From positions 1 to 56,641 of the forward strand of contig CANJRD010000022.1 of assembly GCA_947476695.1 (NCBI GenBank): a DNA stretch of 56,641 bases. The letters run 5' to 3'. The DNA is from Rhodospirillaceae bacterium. GTDB taxonomy: Bacteria > Pseudomonadota > Alphaproteobacteria > Rhodospirillales > Rhodospirillaceae. The notes beneath the pieces were generated by a model. The model saw only the letters and a list, made by a program, of their open reading frames with translations, searched no databases and had not been told where the DNA came from. Positions 18,187 through 26,114 of this stretch are shown one piece after another (the first letter of the stretch is position 1; each line of letters begins with the position of its first letter). The position numbers were made by a program, and so were the translations under genes.

Positions 18187-19169
18187 TAGAGGTCGCCTCC
18201 CACCGTGAGCAACGTTCGGCCGGTCGTGCGGCGGCTCTCGAAGTCCGCATGCGCCGCGCCGATGTCGGCCAACGGTCGCGGCGGATTGAGCGGATAGCGC
18301 CATTTGCCGCTGATCAGCTTGTCGTTGATCTCGGGCGTCTCGCTGCCTTTGGTCTTGGCCGTCGCGTGATACATGACGAAGCCGCGCACGCGCGCGGAGC
18401 CCGCGATCAGCAGCGGGATCTTTACGTTCGGCGTCTGGCCGGCCATCGCGCCGATGTAGATGATCTGTCCCAGGGGCGCGAGCGCCGCGAGGTTCTTGTC
18501 CGCCTGCGGCCCGCCGTTGCCGTCGATGATGATCGAGGCACCTTTGCCTTCGGTGAGGGCCTTCACGCGCACAGGCCATTCGGGATCGGCTTGTTCGTCG
18601 AGCACATGGTCGGCGCCGAAGGATTTGGCGAAGTCGATTTTCGCGGCGCTGCCGACCAGGCCGATGACCGTGGCGCCCGCGTCCTTGGCGACTTGCGTCG
18701 TCAACACGCCGACCGCGCCGGCGGCGGAGTGAATCAGCACCACGTCGCCCTTCTCGATGCGCGCCATGGTGTGCAGCATGTGCCAGGCCGTATAGGCCGT
18801 GGTGTAGAACACCGTGCCGAGCTTCCAGTCCATGCCGTCGGGAATGGACACAAGGCCCTTGGCCGGCGCGATGGCGTAATCGGCGCAGCCGCCCCACGAT
18901 CCGGCCGCCGCGACCCGCGCGCCGATCAGCGACGCGTCGACGCCCGCGCCGACTTTCTCGACCTTGCCCGAGTACTCATAGCCGAGCGTGAACGGCATGG
19001 CCGGCACGCCCCACTTGATGCGGCCGGCGCGCGCATGGGTGTCGAGGGGGTTGAGCGCCGCATAGGCGACCTTGATGCGCACCTGGCCTTCGCCCGCCTC
19101 GGGCACGGCGACATCGGAGATCGTCAGGCTTTCCGGCCCGCCATTGGCGGCAAGAACGACAGCGCGCAT
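18186..19169 (-). CDS. Quinone oxidoreductase-like medium-chain dehydrogenase, copy 1
   Basis: The 327-residue MDR-family reductase has an N-terminal GroES-like fold (LNPLDTHARAGRIK), a nucleotide site HSAAGAVGVLTTQVAKDAGA and no structural-zinc cysteine cluster, which places it with quinone oxidoreductases. It begins at ATG 19169 behind a strong binding site (GGAGGGACCT). It is the first gene of a three-gene unit with its paralogue and a TetR regulator. The pair may reduce different alpha,beta-unsaturated ketones or quinones formed in the neighbouring catabolism; this is inference. Confidence 0.92.
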   Translation of the reverse strand: MRAVVLAANGGPESLTISDVAVPEAGEGQVRIKVAYAALNPLDTHARAGRIKWGVPAMPFTLGYEYSGKVEKVGAGVDASLIGARVAAAGSWGGCADYAIAPAKGLVSIPDGMDWKLGTVFYTTAYTAWHMLHTMARIEKGDVVLIHSAAGAVGVLTTQVAKDAGATVIGLVGSAAKIDFAKSFGADHVLDEQADPEWPVRVKALTEGKGASIIIDGNGGPQADKNLAALAPLGQIIYIGAMAGQTPNVKIPLLIAGSARVRGFVMYHATAKTKGSETPEINDKLISGKWRYPLNPPRPLADIGAAHADFESRRTTGRTLLTVGGDL

Positions 19170-19211
19170 AGGTCCCTCCAAACTTCAGCAGTCTGGATAG
19201 GATAGCAACGA

Positions 19212-19234
19212 GGGCCGGTCAATCCGACCGGCCC
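19212..19234 (-). terminator. Perfect hairpin downstream of the DUF3185-like gene
   Basis: Nine-base arms GGGCCGGTC and GACCGGCCC enclose the 5-base loop AATCC. The hairpin lies about 45 bases beyond the stop of the small membrane protein gene and upstream of the oxidoreductase operon, both on the minus strand. No T-run follows, so termination would be weak or Rho-assisted. Confidence 0.5.
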
Positions 19235-19277
19235 CTGCGCGCAAAATCTATGTATGGAAAGGCTCTAACGACGCCGT

Positions 19278-19499
19278 TTAGGTACGGCGCGTACCGGCCA
19301 CGCAAAGCACCACACCGGCGATCAGCGCGACGATGCCCGCCGCTTGCGGGATGCCGATGACGTGCTTCTTGTCGGCGGTGATGTCGATTGGGCCAAGATC
19401 GACGACCTTTTCCTTGGTGGTGAAGCTGACGTAGCCGGCGCCCAGGCTGAAGACGCCAATCACGATCAGCATGATACCGGCGATAAGGGAAGTCTTCAT
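19278..19499 (-). CDS. Small two-helix membrane protein, DUF3185-like
   Basis: The 73-residue protein has two membrane helices: about residues 5-23 (LIAGIMLIVIGVFSLGAGYV) and about 50-68. They are joined by a polar loop with TTKEKVVDLGPIDITADKK, the pattern of the DUF3185 group. I start at ATG 19499 (MKTSLIAG); upstream in-frame residues are not family-like. It lies in the inner membrane; its function is unknown. It may be monocistronic, with the FAD oxidase upstream on the same strand and 65 bases between them. Confidence 0.75.
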   Translation of the reverse strand: MKTSLIAGIMLIVIGVFSLGAGYVSFTTKEKVVDLGPIDITADKKHVIGIPQAAGIVALIAGVVLCVAGTRRT

Positions 19500-19564
19500 G
19501 ATGCGCCTCGTTTGATGGGACAACGTCCGAGCGTCACATCAACGCAGCGCACAGGAAAAAGTCG

Positions 19565-21190
19565 CTACAGCTTGAGCGAACCTGGATTGAGCAGTCCCTT
19601 GGGGTCGACCAGCGCCTTAAAGCGCTTGAGGAAGTCCCAGGCCGCCGGCTCGCGAGCCGTATCGTAAGGATAGAACTTCCCGATCTGGAAGCTGACCCCG
19701 CCATGGGCGGCGAACAGATCGGCCAGCGCCGTGCGCATCTCAAGCACCGTCGCGCGGGCTTCATCGTTGGCCGGGAAGGTTTCCAGCCGCGCCAGATGCT
19801 CAGGCCGGATCGCGCGGTCGTACATGCCGAGCCGTGCATCGGGCCAGAAGAACACCGGTTCGATCAGGAAACCGTAGTTGCCGACCGTGACCAGCAGGAA
19901 GCCGGTGCGGATGTTGAGCGCGGCGGCGCGCGGCTTGTAGCGCGCATAAAGGTCCTGCACGGCGGCGATGATCGTTTCCGCCACGCTGAGCGGCACGATG
20001 CAATGCACCGGCACCCAGCGCTCGCCCTTCGGGCCGAGGATGGAATCCGGCGGCAGGAAGGGATCGGCGTGAACGATGCGCGTGATCGACGCGGGCAACG
20101 CATGACCGCCCGCGTCGCGGCAAATCGTCTTCGCCTGTTGCAACAGGCTGGCGACACCGGCCTCCGTCTTGTCCTCGATGGCGCAATGCATGCCGTAGGG
20201 CACGTCCTTGGCGTAATTGCGTCCGGCGAACGCGATGCGCAGGCCGTCCATCAAACCGCCGGTCTGGATGACCTTGAGCAACGTGCGCAGGTCCTCCATG
20301 AAACTGCGCTTGGCTTCCGTCACGCGCGCCGACTGTTGACCCGCATCGAAGCCCATCGACTCGCAGGCGATGCCTTCGCGCGCCATCTCGCTCATCGCTT
20401 TCGCCATCGCCGCAGCGGTCGGGAAGGCGAACGAGATGTGCCGTCGCGCCGTGGGGCGGCGGATGCAACGCAACGTCACCAGCGCCTTGAAGCCGAGCGC
20501 GCCGGCATCGGCGAGGAACGGGCCCATCAGATCGGGCCCATAGTGCTTCATGAACGGCTTGCCGTGGCGGATCGCATGCGCGCCCGTGGGCACGATGGTG
20601 CCGTCCGCCAACACGACCGTCAGCCCGATCGCCTGTTCCGCCGCCGTGCCGTAGTAGCCCGAGCCGAAGAAGATCGAGTTCTGCGACAACGCGCCGCCGA
20701 CCACGCTTGAGTGGCCGGACAATGGCCCCCAATACGGCGTGCGCAGGTGATGCGGCGCGAGCGCATCGTCCAGCGCTTTCCAGGTGCAGCCCACCTCGAC
20801 CGTCACGTACATGTCGGTCGGGTTGATATCGATGATGCGATTGAGGCGGCGCGTTTCGATGGTCAGCGACGCGGTGCGCGTGTGCAGATAGCCGTCGGTG
20901 TAGCTGTAGCCGCCGCCGCGCGGCACCATCGCGATGCCGGCAGCGTTGCAGGCCGCAGCGACCGCCGAGAGCTCATCCACCGTGCCCGGGGCAACGGCAC
21001 CCAGCGGCGTCTCGAGGCTGCGGAAGGTATCTTCCGCGAAGAACGTGCGATCCGCATCCGACGTGGCGACGTTCGCCGGCCCGACGATCTGCGCCAGCCG
21101 ATCGAGCAACGCGCGATGGGCCGAAAGATCGCCCGGCGCCTTCGGCGCGGCAGGCGGGGCGGGAATGGCGGGGCGAGTATCGTCGGGCAT
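19565..21190 (-). CDS. FAD-binding oxidase/dehydrogenase (VAO/PCMH type, GlcD- or 4-cresol-dehydrogenase-like)
   Basis: The 541-residue flavoenzyme has the VAO-type FAD domain: VPRGGGYSYTDGYL near residue 95, then GPLSGHSSVVGGALSQNS and VVLADGTIVPTG. The C-terminal cap domain ends in the family signature (PKGLLNPGSLKL). Members oxidise hydroxy acids, 4-alkylphenols or vanillyl alcohols. The substrate cannot be told here, although the overall length and ending resemble 4-cresol dehydrogenase and vanillyl-alcohol oxidase. Start is ATG 21190. It is divergent from a cysteine amidohydrolase gene across a 122-base promoter region and may be regulated with it. Confidence 0.88.
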   Translation of the reverse strand: MPDDTRPAIPAPPAAPKAPGDLSAHRALLDRLAQIVGPANVATSDADRTFFAEDTFRSLETPLGAVAPGTVDELSAVAAACNAAGIAMVPRGGGYSYTDGYLHTRTASLTIETRRLNRIIDINPTDMYVTVEVGCTWKALDDALAPHHLRTPYWGPLSGHSSVVGGALSQNSIFFGSGYYGTAAEQAIGLTVVLADGTIVPTGAHAIRHGKPFMKHYGPDLMGPFLADAGALGFKALVTLRCIRRPTARRHISFAFPTAAAMAKAMSEMAREGIACESMGFDAGQQSARVTEAKRSFMEDLRTLLKVIQTGGLMDGLRIAFAGRNYAKDVPYGMHCAIEDKTEAGVASLLQQAKTICRDAGGHALPASITRIVHADPFLPPDSILGPKGERWVPVHCIVPLSVAETIIAAVQDLYARYKPRAAALNIRTGFLLVTVGNYGFLIEPVFFWPDARLGMYDRAIRPEHLARLETFPANDEARATVLEMRTALADLFAAHGGVSFQIGKFYPYDTAREPAAWDFLKRFKALVDPKGLLNPGSLKL

Positions 21191-21312
21191 GTCTCATTCT
21201 CGGCATCGCGCGTTCGGAGAGCAAGCAGTGCCTCTAATTCGCATGCATTTCCGGCTTCCCCGAAGGATCGTCTCGGCTAGACTTCGCATCTCATTCCGCG
21301 GGGACGCGCTCT

Positions 21313-21954
21313 ATGACTGACGCCTACACAGCATCCGGATTCGGCGCGCGAGCCGTTGGTTTCGGCGAGCGGCCGGCCGTGGTGGTCGTCGACTTCCAGA
21401 AGGGGTTCACCGATCCGTCGTTCGACCTCGGCAAGTCCACGCATGTGCAGGCCGCCGTTGAGCAGACCGCGAAACTCCTGGAAGTCGCGCGGGCGCAGAA
21501 CGTGCCGGTGGCCAGCTGCCGCGTCGGCTGGTGCAACAGCAAAGACATCGGCTATTGGAAGATCGCCGCCCTGCATCAGGGCTGGTTCTATGGCGACCCC
21601 ACGCTGGAGATGGACCCGCGCATCCACGACCCCGCCTACGACTTCAACTTCATCAAGAGCGCGCCGTCGATCTTCTTCGCCACGCCGCTCGTCAGCTTCC
21701 TGACAAAGCAGAAGGTGGATACTGTGATCGTCACCGGCTGCAACACGTCGGGCTGTGTGCGCGCCTCCATCGTAGATGCGTTCTCATACGGCTATCGCGT
21801 GATTGTGCCCGCCGACTGCTGCGGCGATGTCGATGCCGGGCCGCACGACAGCAATCTTCAGGATTGCGCCCGGCGCTATTGCGACGCAATGACGTCGGCC
21901 GACGTCATTGCGCACCTCAATCGTCTTCACACCCAACGCACCACAGCGGAGTAA
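21313..21954 (+). CDS. Isochorismatase-family cysteine hydrolase, N-carbamoylsarcosine-amidase-like (copy 1)
   Basis: The 213-residue enzyme has the triad of the isochorismatase/nicotinamidase fold: Asp in VVVDFQKGF, Lys in FIKSAPSIFF and nucleophilic Cys in GCNTSGCVRASIVDAFSYG. The TSGCVR.S..DA..yG block is closest to N-carbamoylsarcosine amidohydrolase and maleamate amidohydrolase. It hydrolyses an amide or carbamoyl bond, releasing ammonia. A second enzyme of this type is encoded at 33116. A GST-like gene follows after 4 bases, so the two are cotranscribed. The physiological substrate is not known. Confidence 0.9.
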   Translation: MTDAYTASGFGARAVGFGERPAVVVVDFQKGFTDPSFDLGKSTHVQAAVEQTAKLLEVARAQNVPVASCRVGWCNSKDIGYWKIAALHQGWFYGDPTLEMDPRIHDPAYDFNFIKSAPSIFFATPLVSFLTKQKVDTVIVTGCNTSGCVRASIVDAFSYGYRVIVPADCCGDVDAGPHDSNLQDCARRYCDAMTSADVIAHLNRLHTQRTTAE

Positions 21955-21958
21955 TCAG

Positions 21959-22591
21959 ATGGCCGACGATCGTCACATCGTTCTTTATCACTGCCCGAAC
22001 ACGCGTTCGTCCGGCGCGCTGACGCTGCTCGAAGAGCTTAAGGCCGACTATGAGTTGAAGGTGATGAACATGAAGGCCGGCGAACATCGCCAGCCCGCCT
22101 ATCTCGCCGTCAATCCGATGGGCAAGGTGCCCGCCATCACCCATAACGGCGCGCTGATCACCGAACAGGGTGCGATCTTCACCTACCTTGGCGACCTGTA
22201 CGCCGACCGCGGCCTGGCGCCGCAAATGGGCGACCCCCTGCGCGGGCCGTACCTGCGCTGGATGTTCTTCTATGGATCGGCCTTCGAGCCGGCCGTGGTC
22301 GACAAGGCCATGAAGCACGAGGGTGGCAACAAGGGCATGCTGCCTTACGGCGACTATGACACCACGTTGAAGACGGTTGAGGATCAGCTGTCGCGGGGGC
22401 CCTACATCCTCGGCGACAAGTTCACCGTAGCCGACGTGCTGTGGGGTGCCGCCATGGGCTGGACGACGATGTTCGGCATCGTGACCGCCACCCCGACCAT
22501 CAAGGCCTACATCGAGCGCACTTCGAGCCGCCCGGCCGCCGTTAAGGTGCGGGAATTGGATGGCGCGACAGCCGCCAAGCAGCAGGCCTAG
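21959..22591 (+). CDS. Glutathione S-transferase family protein
   Basis: The 210-residue protein has the thioredoxin-like N-terminal domain with the cis-proline loop (MGKVPAIT) and the glutathione gamma-glutamyl site (LITEQGAIFTYLG), then the helical domain with the N-capping segment KFTVADVLWG. The first-strand region (CPNTRSSGALTLLEE) places a Ser or Cys at the catalytic position. I start at ATG 21959, preceded by CGGAG. It is cotranscribed with the amidohydrolase gene and may isomerise or open a glutathione-dependent intermediate such as a maleylpyruvate-like compound; that role is inference. Confidence 0.92.
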   Translation: MADDRHIVLYHCPNTRSSGALTLLEELKADYELKVMNMKAGEHRQPAYLAVNPMGKVPAITHNGALITEQGAIFTYLGDLYADRGLAPQMGDPLRGPYLRWMFFYGSAFEPAVVDKAMKHEGGNKGMLPYGDYDTTLKTVEDQLSRGPYILGDKFTVADVLWGAAMGWTTMFGIVTATPTIKAYIERTSSRPAAVKVRELDGATAAKQQA

Positions 22592-22681
22592 GAAACAGCC
22601 AGTCCACGGACAGCGGCTTCCGTTGTTACACGCCAGATACCAATTTTAAGTAGCACCGGTTCAACCTTGGACCCTACCGTG

Positions 22682-22697
22682 CTCACGCGTTTGTGAG
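22682..22697. promoter_or_regulatory. Possible operator, CTCAC-N6-GTGAG
   Basis: Five-base arms CTCAC and GTGAG lie 6 bases apart, just upstream of the TetR-family gene that starts at 22711. Dyads of this size next to tetR genes are often self-regulatory sites. It is short enough to arise by chance. Confidence 0.25.
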
Positions 22698-22710
22698 TAA
22701 GGTGGTGTCC

Positions 22711-23319
22711 ATGGACGACGGTTCTCTTACCTGGTCGGAGCGTGTAGCCAGCGGAACGCTGCGGCCCCGTGTGGCTTTGCGCCGCGCCAAGGTGCGCGAA
22801 TCCCTTCTTAATTTAGGAGCAAGGCTGTTTGTGGCCGAAGGCGTTGAAAACGTCAGCGTCGAAGACGTGATCGCCGCGGCCAACATCGCTCGCAGTACTT
22901 TCTATACCTTTTTCAACAGTAAGCGCGACTTACTGACCCACATCGTCGAGCCGGTGTTCAACAACGGCATCGCGGCGATGCGCGCGCTGAACGGCCAATC
23001 CCCCCGGGCAATGTTGAGCGGCGTGATCGATACCTATCTCGCCATGTGGGAACGCCAGGCCGACGCCCTGTTGCTGTCGACTCGGCTGGCCCGCGCCGAC
23101 TTCAGCCTGGTCGAAGCCGCGCATCGCGGGTTCGAGGAAGCGCTGACCGACCTGCTGAAAAACGTCGAGAGCGCCGGCCTGCTGCGCAACGGCTCGGTCG
23201 AGTACACGCGCAAGCTGATCGCCAAGTCTGCGGTCGAAACGCTGCTGGTCTATCAGGGCGACGCCGACTTGCGCCGGCTGTACCGCTCCACCATGGAAGG
23301 CATGCTGCTGGCGGCGTAA
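22711..23319 (+). CDS. TetR/AcrR family transcriptional regulator
   Basis: The 202-residue protein has a TetR N-terminal domain: the first helix LLNLGARLFVAEGVENVSVEDVIAAANI, then the recognition helix ending STFYTFFNSKRDLL. The C-terminal domain is alpha-helical with no recognised ligand motif. I start at ATG 22711 because AAGGTGG lies just upstream; a GTG six codons earlier is possible. The gene is followed at 23380 by a strong terminator-like hairpin. It could regulate itself, the upstream amidohydrolase-GST pair or the downstream alpha/beta-fold gene. Confidence 0.9.
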   Translation: MDDGSLTWSERVASGTLRPRVALRRAKVRESLLNLGARLFVAEGVENVSVEDVIAAANIARSTFYTFFNSKRDLLTHIVEPVFNNGIAAMRALNGQSPRAMLSGVIDTYLAMWERQADALLLSTRLARADFSLVEAAHRGFEEALTDLLKNVESAGLLRNGSVEYTRKLIAKSAVETLLVYQGDADLRRLYRSTMEGMLLAA

Positions 23320-23379
23320 GAAGACCGCCCGCCGCACACCCCCTCCCCCTCGATTGCGAAGCCCGTCAAAACCGGGCAC

Positions 23380-23409
23380 AACGCCCTCAACACTGTTGAG
23401 GGCGTTTTT
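23380..23409 (+). terminator. Intrinsic terminator that overlaps the next gene's ribosome binding site
   Basis: A perfect 12-base stem (AACGCCCTCAAC and GTTGAGGGCGTT) with loop ACT is followed by TTTTT. It is a textbook Rho-independent terminator for the tetR gene, but the T-run ends 2 bases before the ATG of the alpha/beta-fold gene, and its right arm contains that gene's only purine-rich site (GAGGG). Confidence 0.9.
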
Positions 23410-23411
23410 GC

Positions 23412-24218
23412 ATGCCGATCGCCGACATCAACAATCACGCCATGTACTACGAGGTGCATGGCCAGGGTGATCCGGTGCTGCTGATGGGCGGCTGGGGCAC
23501 CTTTTGCCACGGCGGCGAGAAGATGCTGCCGCGCGGCCTGACCGACACCCATAAGGTCGTCATCATCGACTATCGCGGGATCGAAGAGTCCACGGACGAC
23601 GCGTCCGTGCCCGCGACCATGGACCTCTATGCCGACGATGCCATCGGGTTGATCGAGCATCTCGATCTGGGGCCAACGCATCTGATCGGTCTGGTCGGCA
23701 TGGGGGCGTGCATCGATCAGGTGATCGCGATCCGCCGGCCCGACCTCGTGCGCTCCATGCTGAACATGGGCGCGTGGTGCGACACCACGGATCGCCTGTT
23801 CTGCGATCAGATGGAGTTCTTCAAGCTCATCCATCGCGACATGGGCTTCGACGCTTTCCAGCGCTTCGTCTGCACGATGAGTTTCACGCCGGAATATTAC
23901 CACGCCAATCGCGACAAGCTTCTGGGGCCGCAAGGCCCATGGCGCGAACTGCGCGGCAAGTTCCCTGTGCATAACCGCCTGATGACGGCCTGCATGAGCC
24001 ATGACGTGACCGCGCGGCTGAAAGACATCAAGGCCCCGAGCCTGATCGTGCACAGCCATCTGGATATCGTCACGGGTCCGCACCTCACGCGCAAAATCCA
24101 GGCCGGTATCCCCGGCGCCAAAGGCATCGACCTGCCGGATGTGGCCCATGTCGTCGCCGGCAAGGAACAGAAGATCAAGTTCGCGGCTTTAGTGAACGAA
24201 TGGGTCGCGAGCGTTTGA
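23412..24218 (+). CDS. Alpha/beta-hydrolase fold protein lacking the canonical nucleophile serine
   Basis: The 268-residue protein has the alpha/beta-hydrolase layout: oxyanion segment LLMGGWGTF near residue 25, the nucleophile elbow near residue 90, an acid in HSHLDIV and the histidine in DVAHVV. At the elbow, where GHSMGG is usual, it reads GLVGMGAC, so the serine position is valine. A cysteine lies three residues downstream. It may be an inactive homologue, use another residue, or catalyse a non-hydrolytic reaction as some cofactor-free dioxygenases do. Its start lies 2 bases after a terminator hairpin. The DUF488 gene overlaps its 3' end by 19 bases, so the two are cotranscribed. Confidence 0.85.
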   Translation: MPIADINNHAMYYEVHGQGDPVLLMGGWGTFCHGGEKMLPRGLTDTHKVVIIDYRGIEESTDDASVPATMDLYADDAIGLIEHLDLGPTHLIGLVGMGACIDQVIAIRRPDLVRSMLNMGAWCDTTDRLFCDQMEFFKLIHRDMGFDAFQRFVCTMSFTPEYYHANRDKLLGPQGPWRELRGKFPVHNRLMTACMSHDVTARLKDIKAPSLIVHSHLDIVTGPHLTRKIQAGIPGAKGIDLPDVAHVVAGKEQKIKFAALVNEWVASV

Positions 24219-24808
24219 CGGTCTACACCATCGGGCATTCCAATCATCCGATCGAACGCTTCATCGGATTGCTCGACGGCGCGGGGATCAAAAGCGTGAC
24301 CGATGTGCGCACCGCGCCGGTGTCGCGCTATTGCCCGCAGTTCAACAAAGCGCCGCTGACCGCCAGTCTGAAGGCGCAGGGCATTGGCTATGATTTCGCC
24401 GGCGACGTCCTGGGCGGACGCCCGAAGGACGAGAGCCTTTGGCGCGACGGTCGACCCGACTATCACAGGATGATCGCGACGGAAGGCGCGCGGGTTGCGC
24501 TGGAAGGTGTGGCGTCGCGCACCGCGACAGCGCCCCTGGCGATGATGTGCTCGGAGAAAGAGCCGCTGGAATGTCACCGCTGCCTGATGGTCGCGCGCAA
24601 GCTGGCCGCCGAGGGCGTGGATGTGCTTCACATCCTGGCGGACGGCAGCATCGAGCCGCAGGCGAACACCGAAGACCGCTTGATGGCTTGGGCGGACAAA
24701 CGTCAGCCGGAGCTTTTTCAAACCCCGGCCGAGCGCCTTGCATCTGCCTATGAAGCCCGGGCCGATTGGCTGTGGCAAACCGGCCCGAGCAAAAGTCGCA
24801 GGCGTTAG
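24200..24808 (+). CDS. DUF488 family protein
   Basis: The 202-residue protein shows the DUF488 pattern: VYTIGHSNHPIERFI at the start, DVRTAPVSRYCPQFNK, LGGRP and the cysteine pair in MMCSEKEPLECHRCLM. The function of this family is not established; the conserved cysteines and aspartate suggest a catalytic or redox site. It overlaps the alpha/beta-fold gene by 19 bases (translational coupling) and converges on asd with 4 bases of overlap. Confidence 0.9.
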   Translation: MGRERLTVYTIGHSNHPIERFIGLLDGAGIKSVTDVRTAPVSRYCPQFNKAPLTASLKAQGIGYDFAGDVLGGRPKDESLWRDGRPDYHRMIATEGARVALEGVASRTATAPLAMMCSEKEPLECHRCLMVARKLAAEGVDVLHILADGSIEPQANTEDRLMAWADKRQPELFQTPAERLASAYEARADWLWQTGPSKSRRR

Positions 24809-25821
24809 TTCTTCAGCAGTTCCGCGATCTGCACGGCGTTCTGCGCCGCGCCCTTCAACAGCTGATCGCCCGCCGTGAACAGCGAGATCGAGCGGCCCGA
24901 AGGATCGCTGAGGTCCTGGCGGATGCGGCCGACGAGGATCGCTTCCTGTCCCGAGGCGTCGATGGGCATAGGGAAATAGTTCTTCTCGCGGTCGTCGACC
25001 AGCTTCAGGCCGGGGGCCTTGGAAATGAGATCGCGCACAGTCTCCGGCGTGATCGGGCGTTCGCACTCGAACGTGACGGAGCAGGCATGGGCGCGCAGCA
25101 CCGGCACGCGCACGCAGGTCGCGGCGATGGCCAGGTTCGGCAGGCCGAAGATCTTGCGCGTCTCGGCCGCGATCTTGCTTTCTTCGCCGTTGTAGCCGGT
25201 GTCCATCTCGATGTCGGCGTTATGGCTGAAGACGTTGAACGCATAAGGATGCGGCAGCACCTTCGGCGGATAGGCCTTGCCGTCGAGATAGGCGCGCGTG
25301 CTTTCCAGCAGCTCTTCCATCGCCGCCGCGCCGGCGCCCGAAGCAGCCTGGTAGGTGGAGATAATCACGCGCTTCAGCGGGTTGACCTGATGCACGGGCC
25401 AGACCGGCGTCATGCTGATGATGGCCGAGCAGTTCGGGTTGGCGATGATGCCCTTGTGGTTCTTGATCGCTTCCGGGTTCACTTCCGGCACGACCAACGG
25501 AACGTCGGCGCGCATGCGGAAGGCGGACGAGTTGTCGATGACGACGGCGCCCGCCTTCACCGCCACGGGCGCGAAGGTCTTGGAGATGCCGCTGCCGGCG
25601 GAGAACAGCGCGATATCGACGCCGTTGAAGCTGTCGTTGGTCAGTTCCTGCACCGTGACCGGCTTGCCGGCGAAATCGAGCGTCTTGCCGGCCGACTTGG
25701 CCGAGGCCAGCAGGCGCAGTTCCTTCATCGCGAACTTGCGGTGCGCGAGGCTTTCGAGGAACGCGGCACCGACGGCGCCGGTCGCACCGACGATGGCAAC
25801 GACGGGAGGATTAGAGGGCAT
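24805..25821 (-). CDS. asd: Aspartate-semialdehyde dehydrogenase
   Basis: The enzyme reduces aspartyl phosphate to aspartate semialdehyde with NADPH, the branch to lysine, threonine and methionine. The 338-residue protein has the Rossmann motif VGATGAVG near residues 10-17, the active-site cysteine in NPNCSA near residue 130 and the conserved SGAGAAAMEELL region. A strong ribosome binding site (AAGGAG) precedes the ATG. It is separated from hyuB upstream by a terminator and a leader with an 11-base hairpin, so it is its own transcription unit. It supplies substrate to the pathways of thrC and metX in this window. Confidence 0.96.
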   Translation of the reverse strand: MPSNPPVVAIVGATGAVGAAFLESLAHRKFAMKELRLLASAKSAGKTLDFAGKPVTVQELTNDSFNGVDIALFSAGSGISKTFAPVAVKAGAVVIDNSSAFRMRADVPLVVPEVNPEAIKNHKGIIANPNCSAIISMTPVWPVHQVNPLKRVIISTYQAASGAGAAAMEELLESTRAYLDGKAYPPKVLPHPYAFNVFSHNADIEMDTGYNGEESKIAAETRKIFGLPNLAIAATCVRVPVLRAHACSVTFECERPITPETVRDLISKAPGLKLVDDREKNYFPMPIDASGQEAILVGRIRQDLSDPSGRSISLFTAGDQLLKGAAQNAVQIAELLKN

Positions 25822-25867
25822 CGGGTAGTCTCCTTCATGTTGGCGGAGACGAAAGGGCCTGATAGCG

Positions 25868-25899
25868 CGAAGGCCCCGTCGTTTCCGGCGGGGCCTTCG
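25868..25899 (-). promoter_or_regulatory. Hairpin in the asd leader
   Basis: Eleven-base arms CGAAGGCCCCG (25868-25878) and CGGGGCCTTCG (25889-25899) enclose a 10-base loop, 47 bases upstream of the asd start codon. No T-run follows on the minus strand. It may be an mRNA leader structure or a relic terminator. Confidence 0.4.
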
Positions 25900-26060
25900 A
25901 GTTCTGCGCTGTCAGTCGATCGTTACCGCGCGCGCACCCGAGCCGCCCCGCCAGGGGTGGTCGTGGTCGTCGTGGTCGTTTTAATCGAGCTGAACATGGG
26001 CGCGGAACCTAAGGGCCCGGCCGGTTCCTGTAAAGTGCAAAGCACCGGGCTTCATCGGCA

Positions 26061-26093
26061 AAGAAAAAGGGCGGCCCCTGGGGACCGCCCTTT
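26061..26093 (-). terminator. Intrinsic terminator of the hyuA-hyuB transcript
   Basis: Read on the minus strand, arms AAAGGGCGG and CCGCCCTTT with a GC-rich centre are followed by TTCTTT. It lies 22 bases past the hyuB stop codon. Confidence 0.85.
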
Positions 26094-26114
26094 GGTATCG
26101 GCGCTGAAGCGTCG

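Larger units (their letters stand above)
25822..26114. other. asd leader and hyuB trailer
   Basis: The 293-base gap holds the hyuB terminator (26061-26093), a GGTCGT-type simple repeat (about 25958-25979) and a hairpin at 25868-25899 in the asd leader. No gene is seen. The asd promoter should lie between the terminator and about 25900, but I cannot point to it. Confidence 0.5.

Noticed and set aside
25950-25982. GGTCGT-type short repeats as a possible array
   Set aside because: Only about four imperfect units in 22 bases; too short for any array and no neighbouring system.
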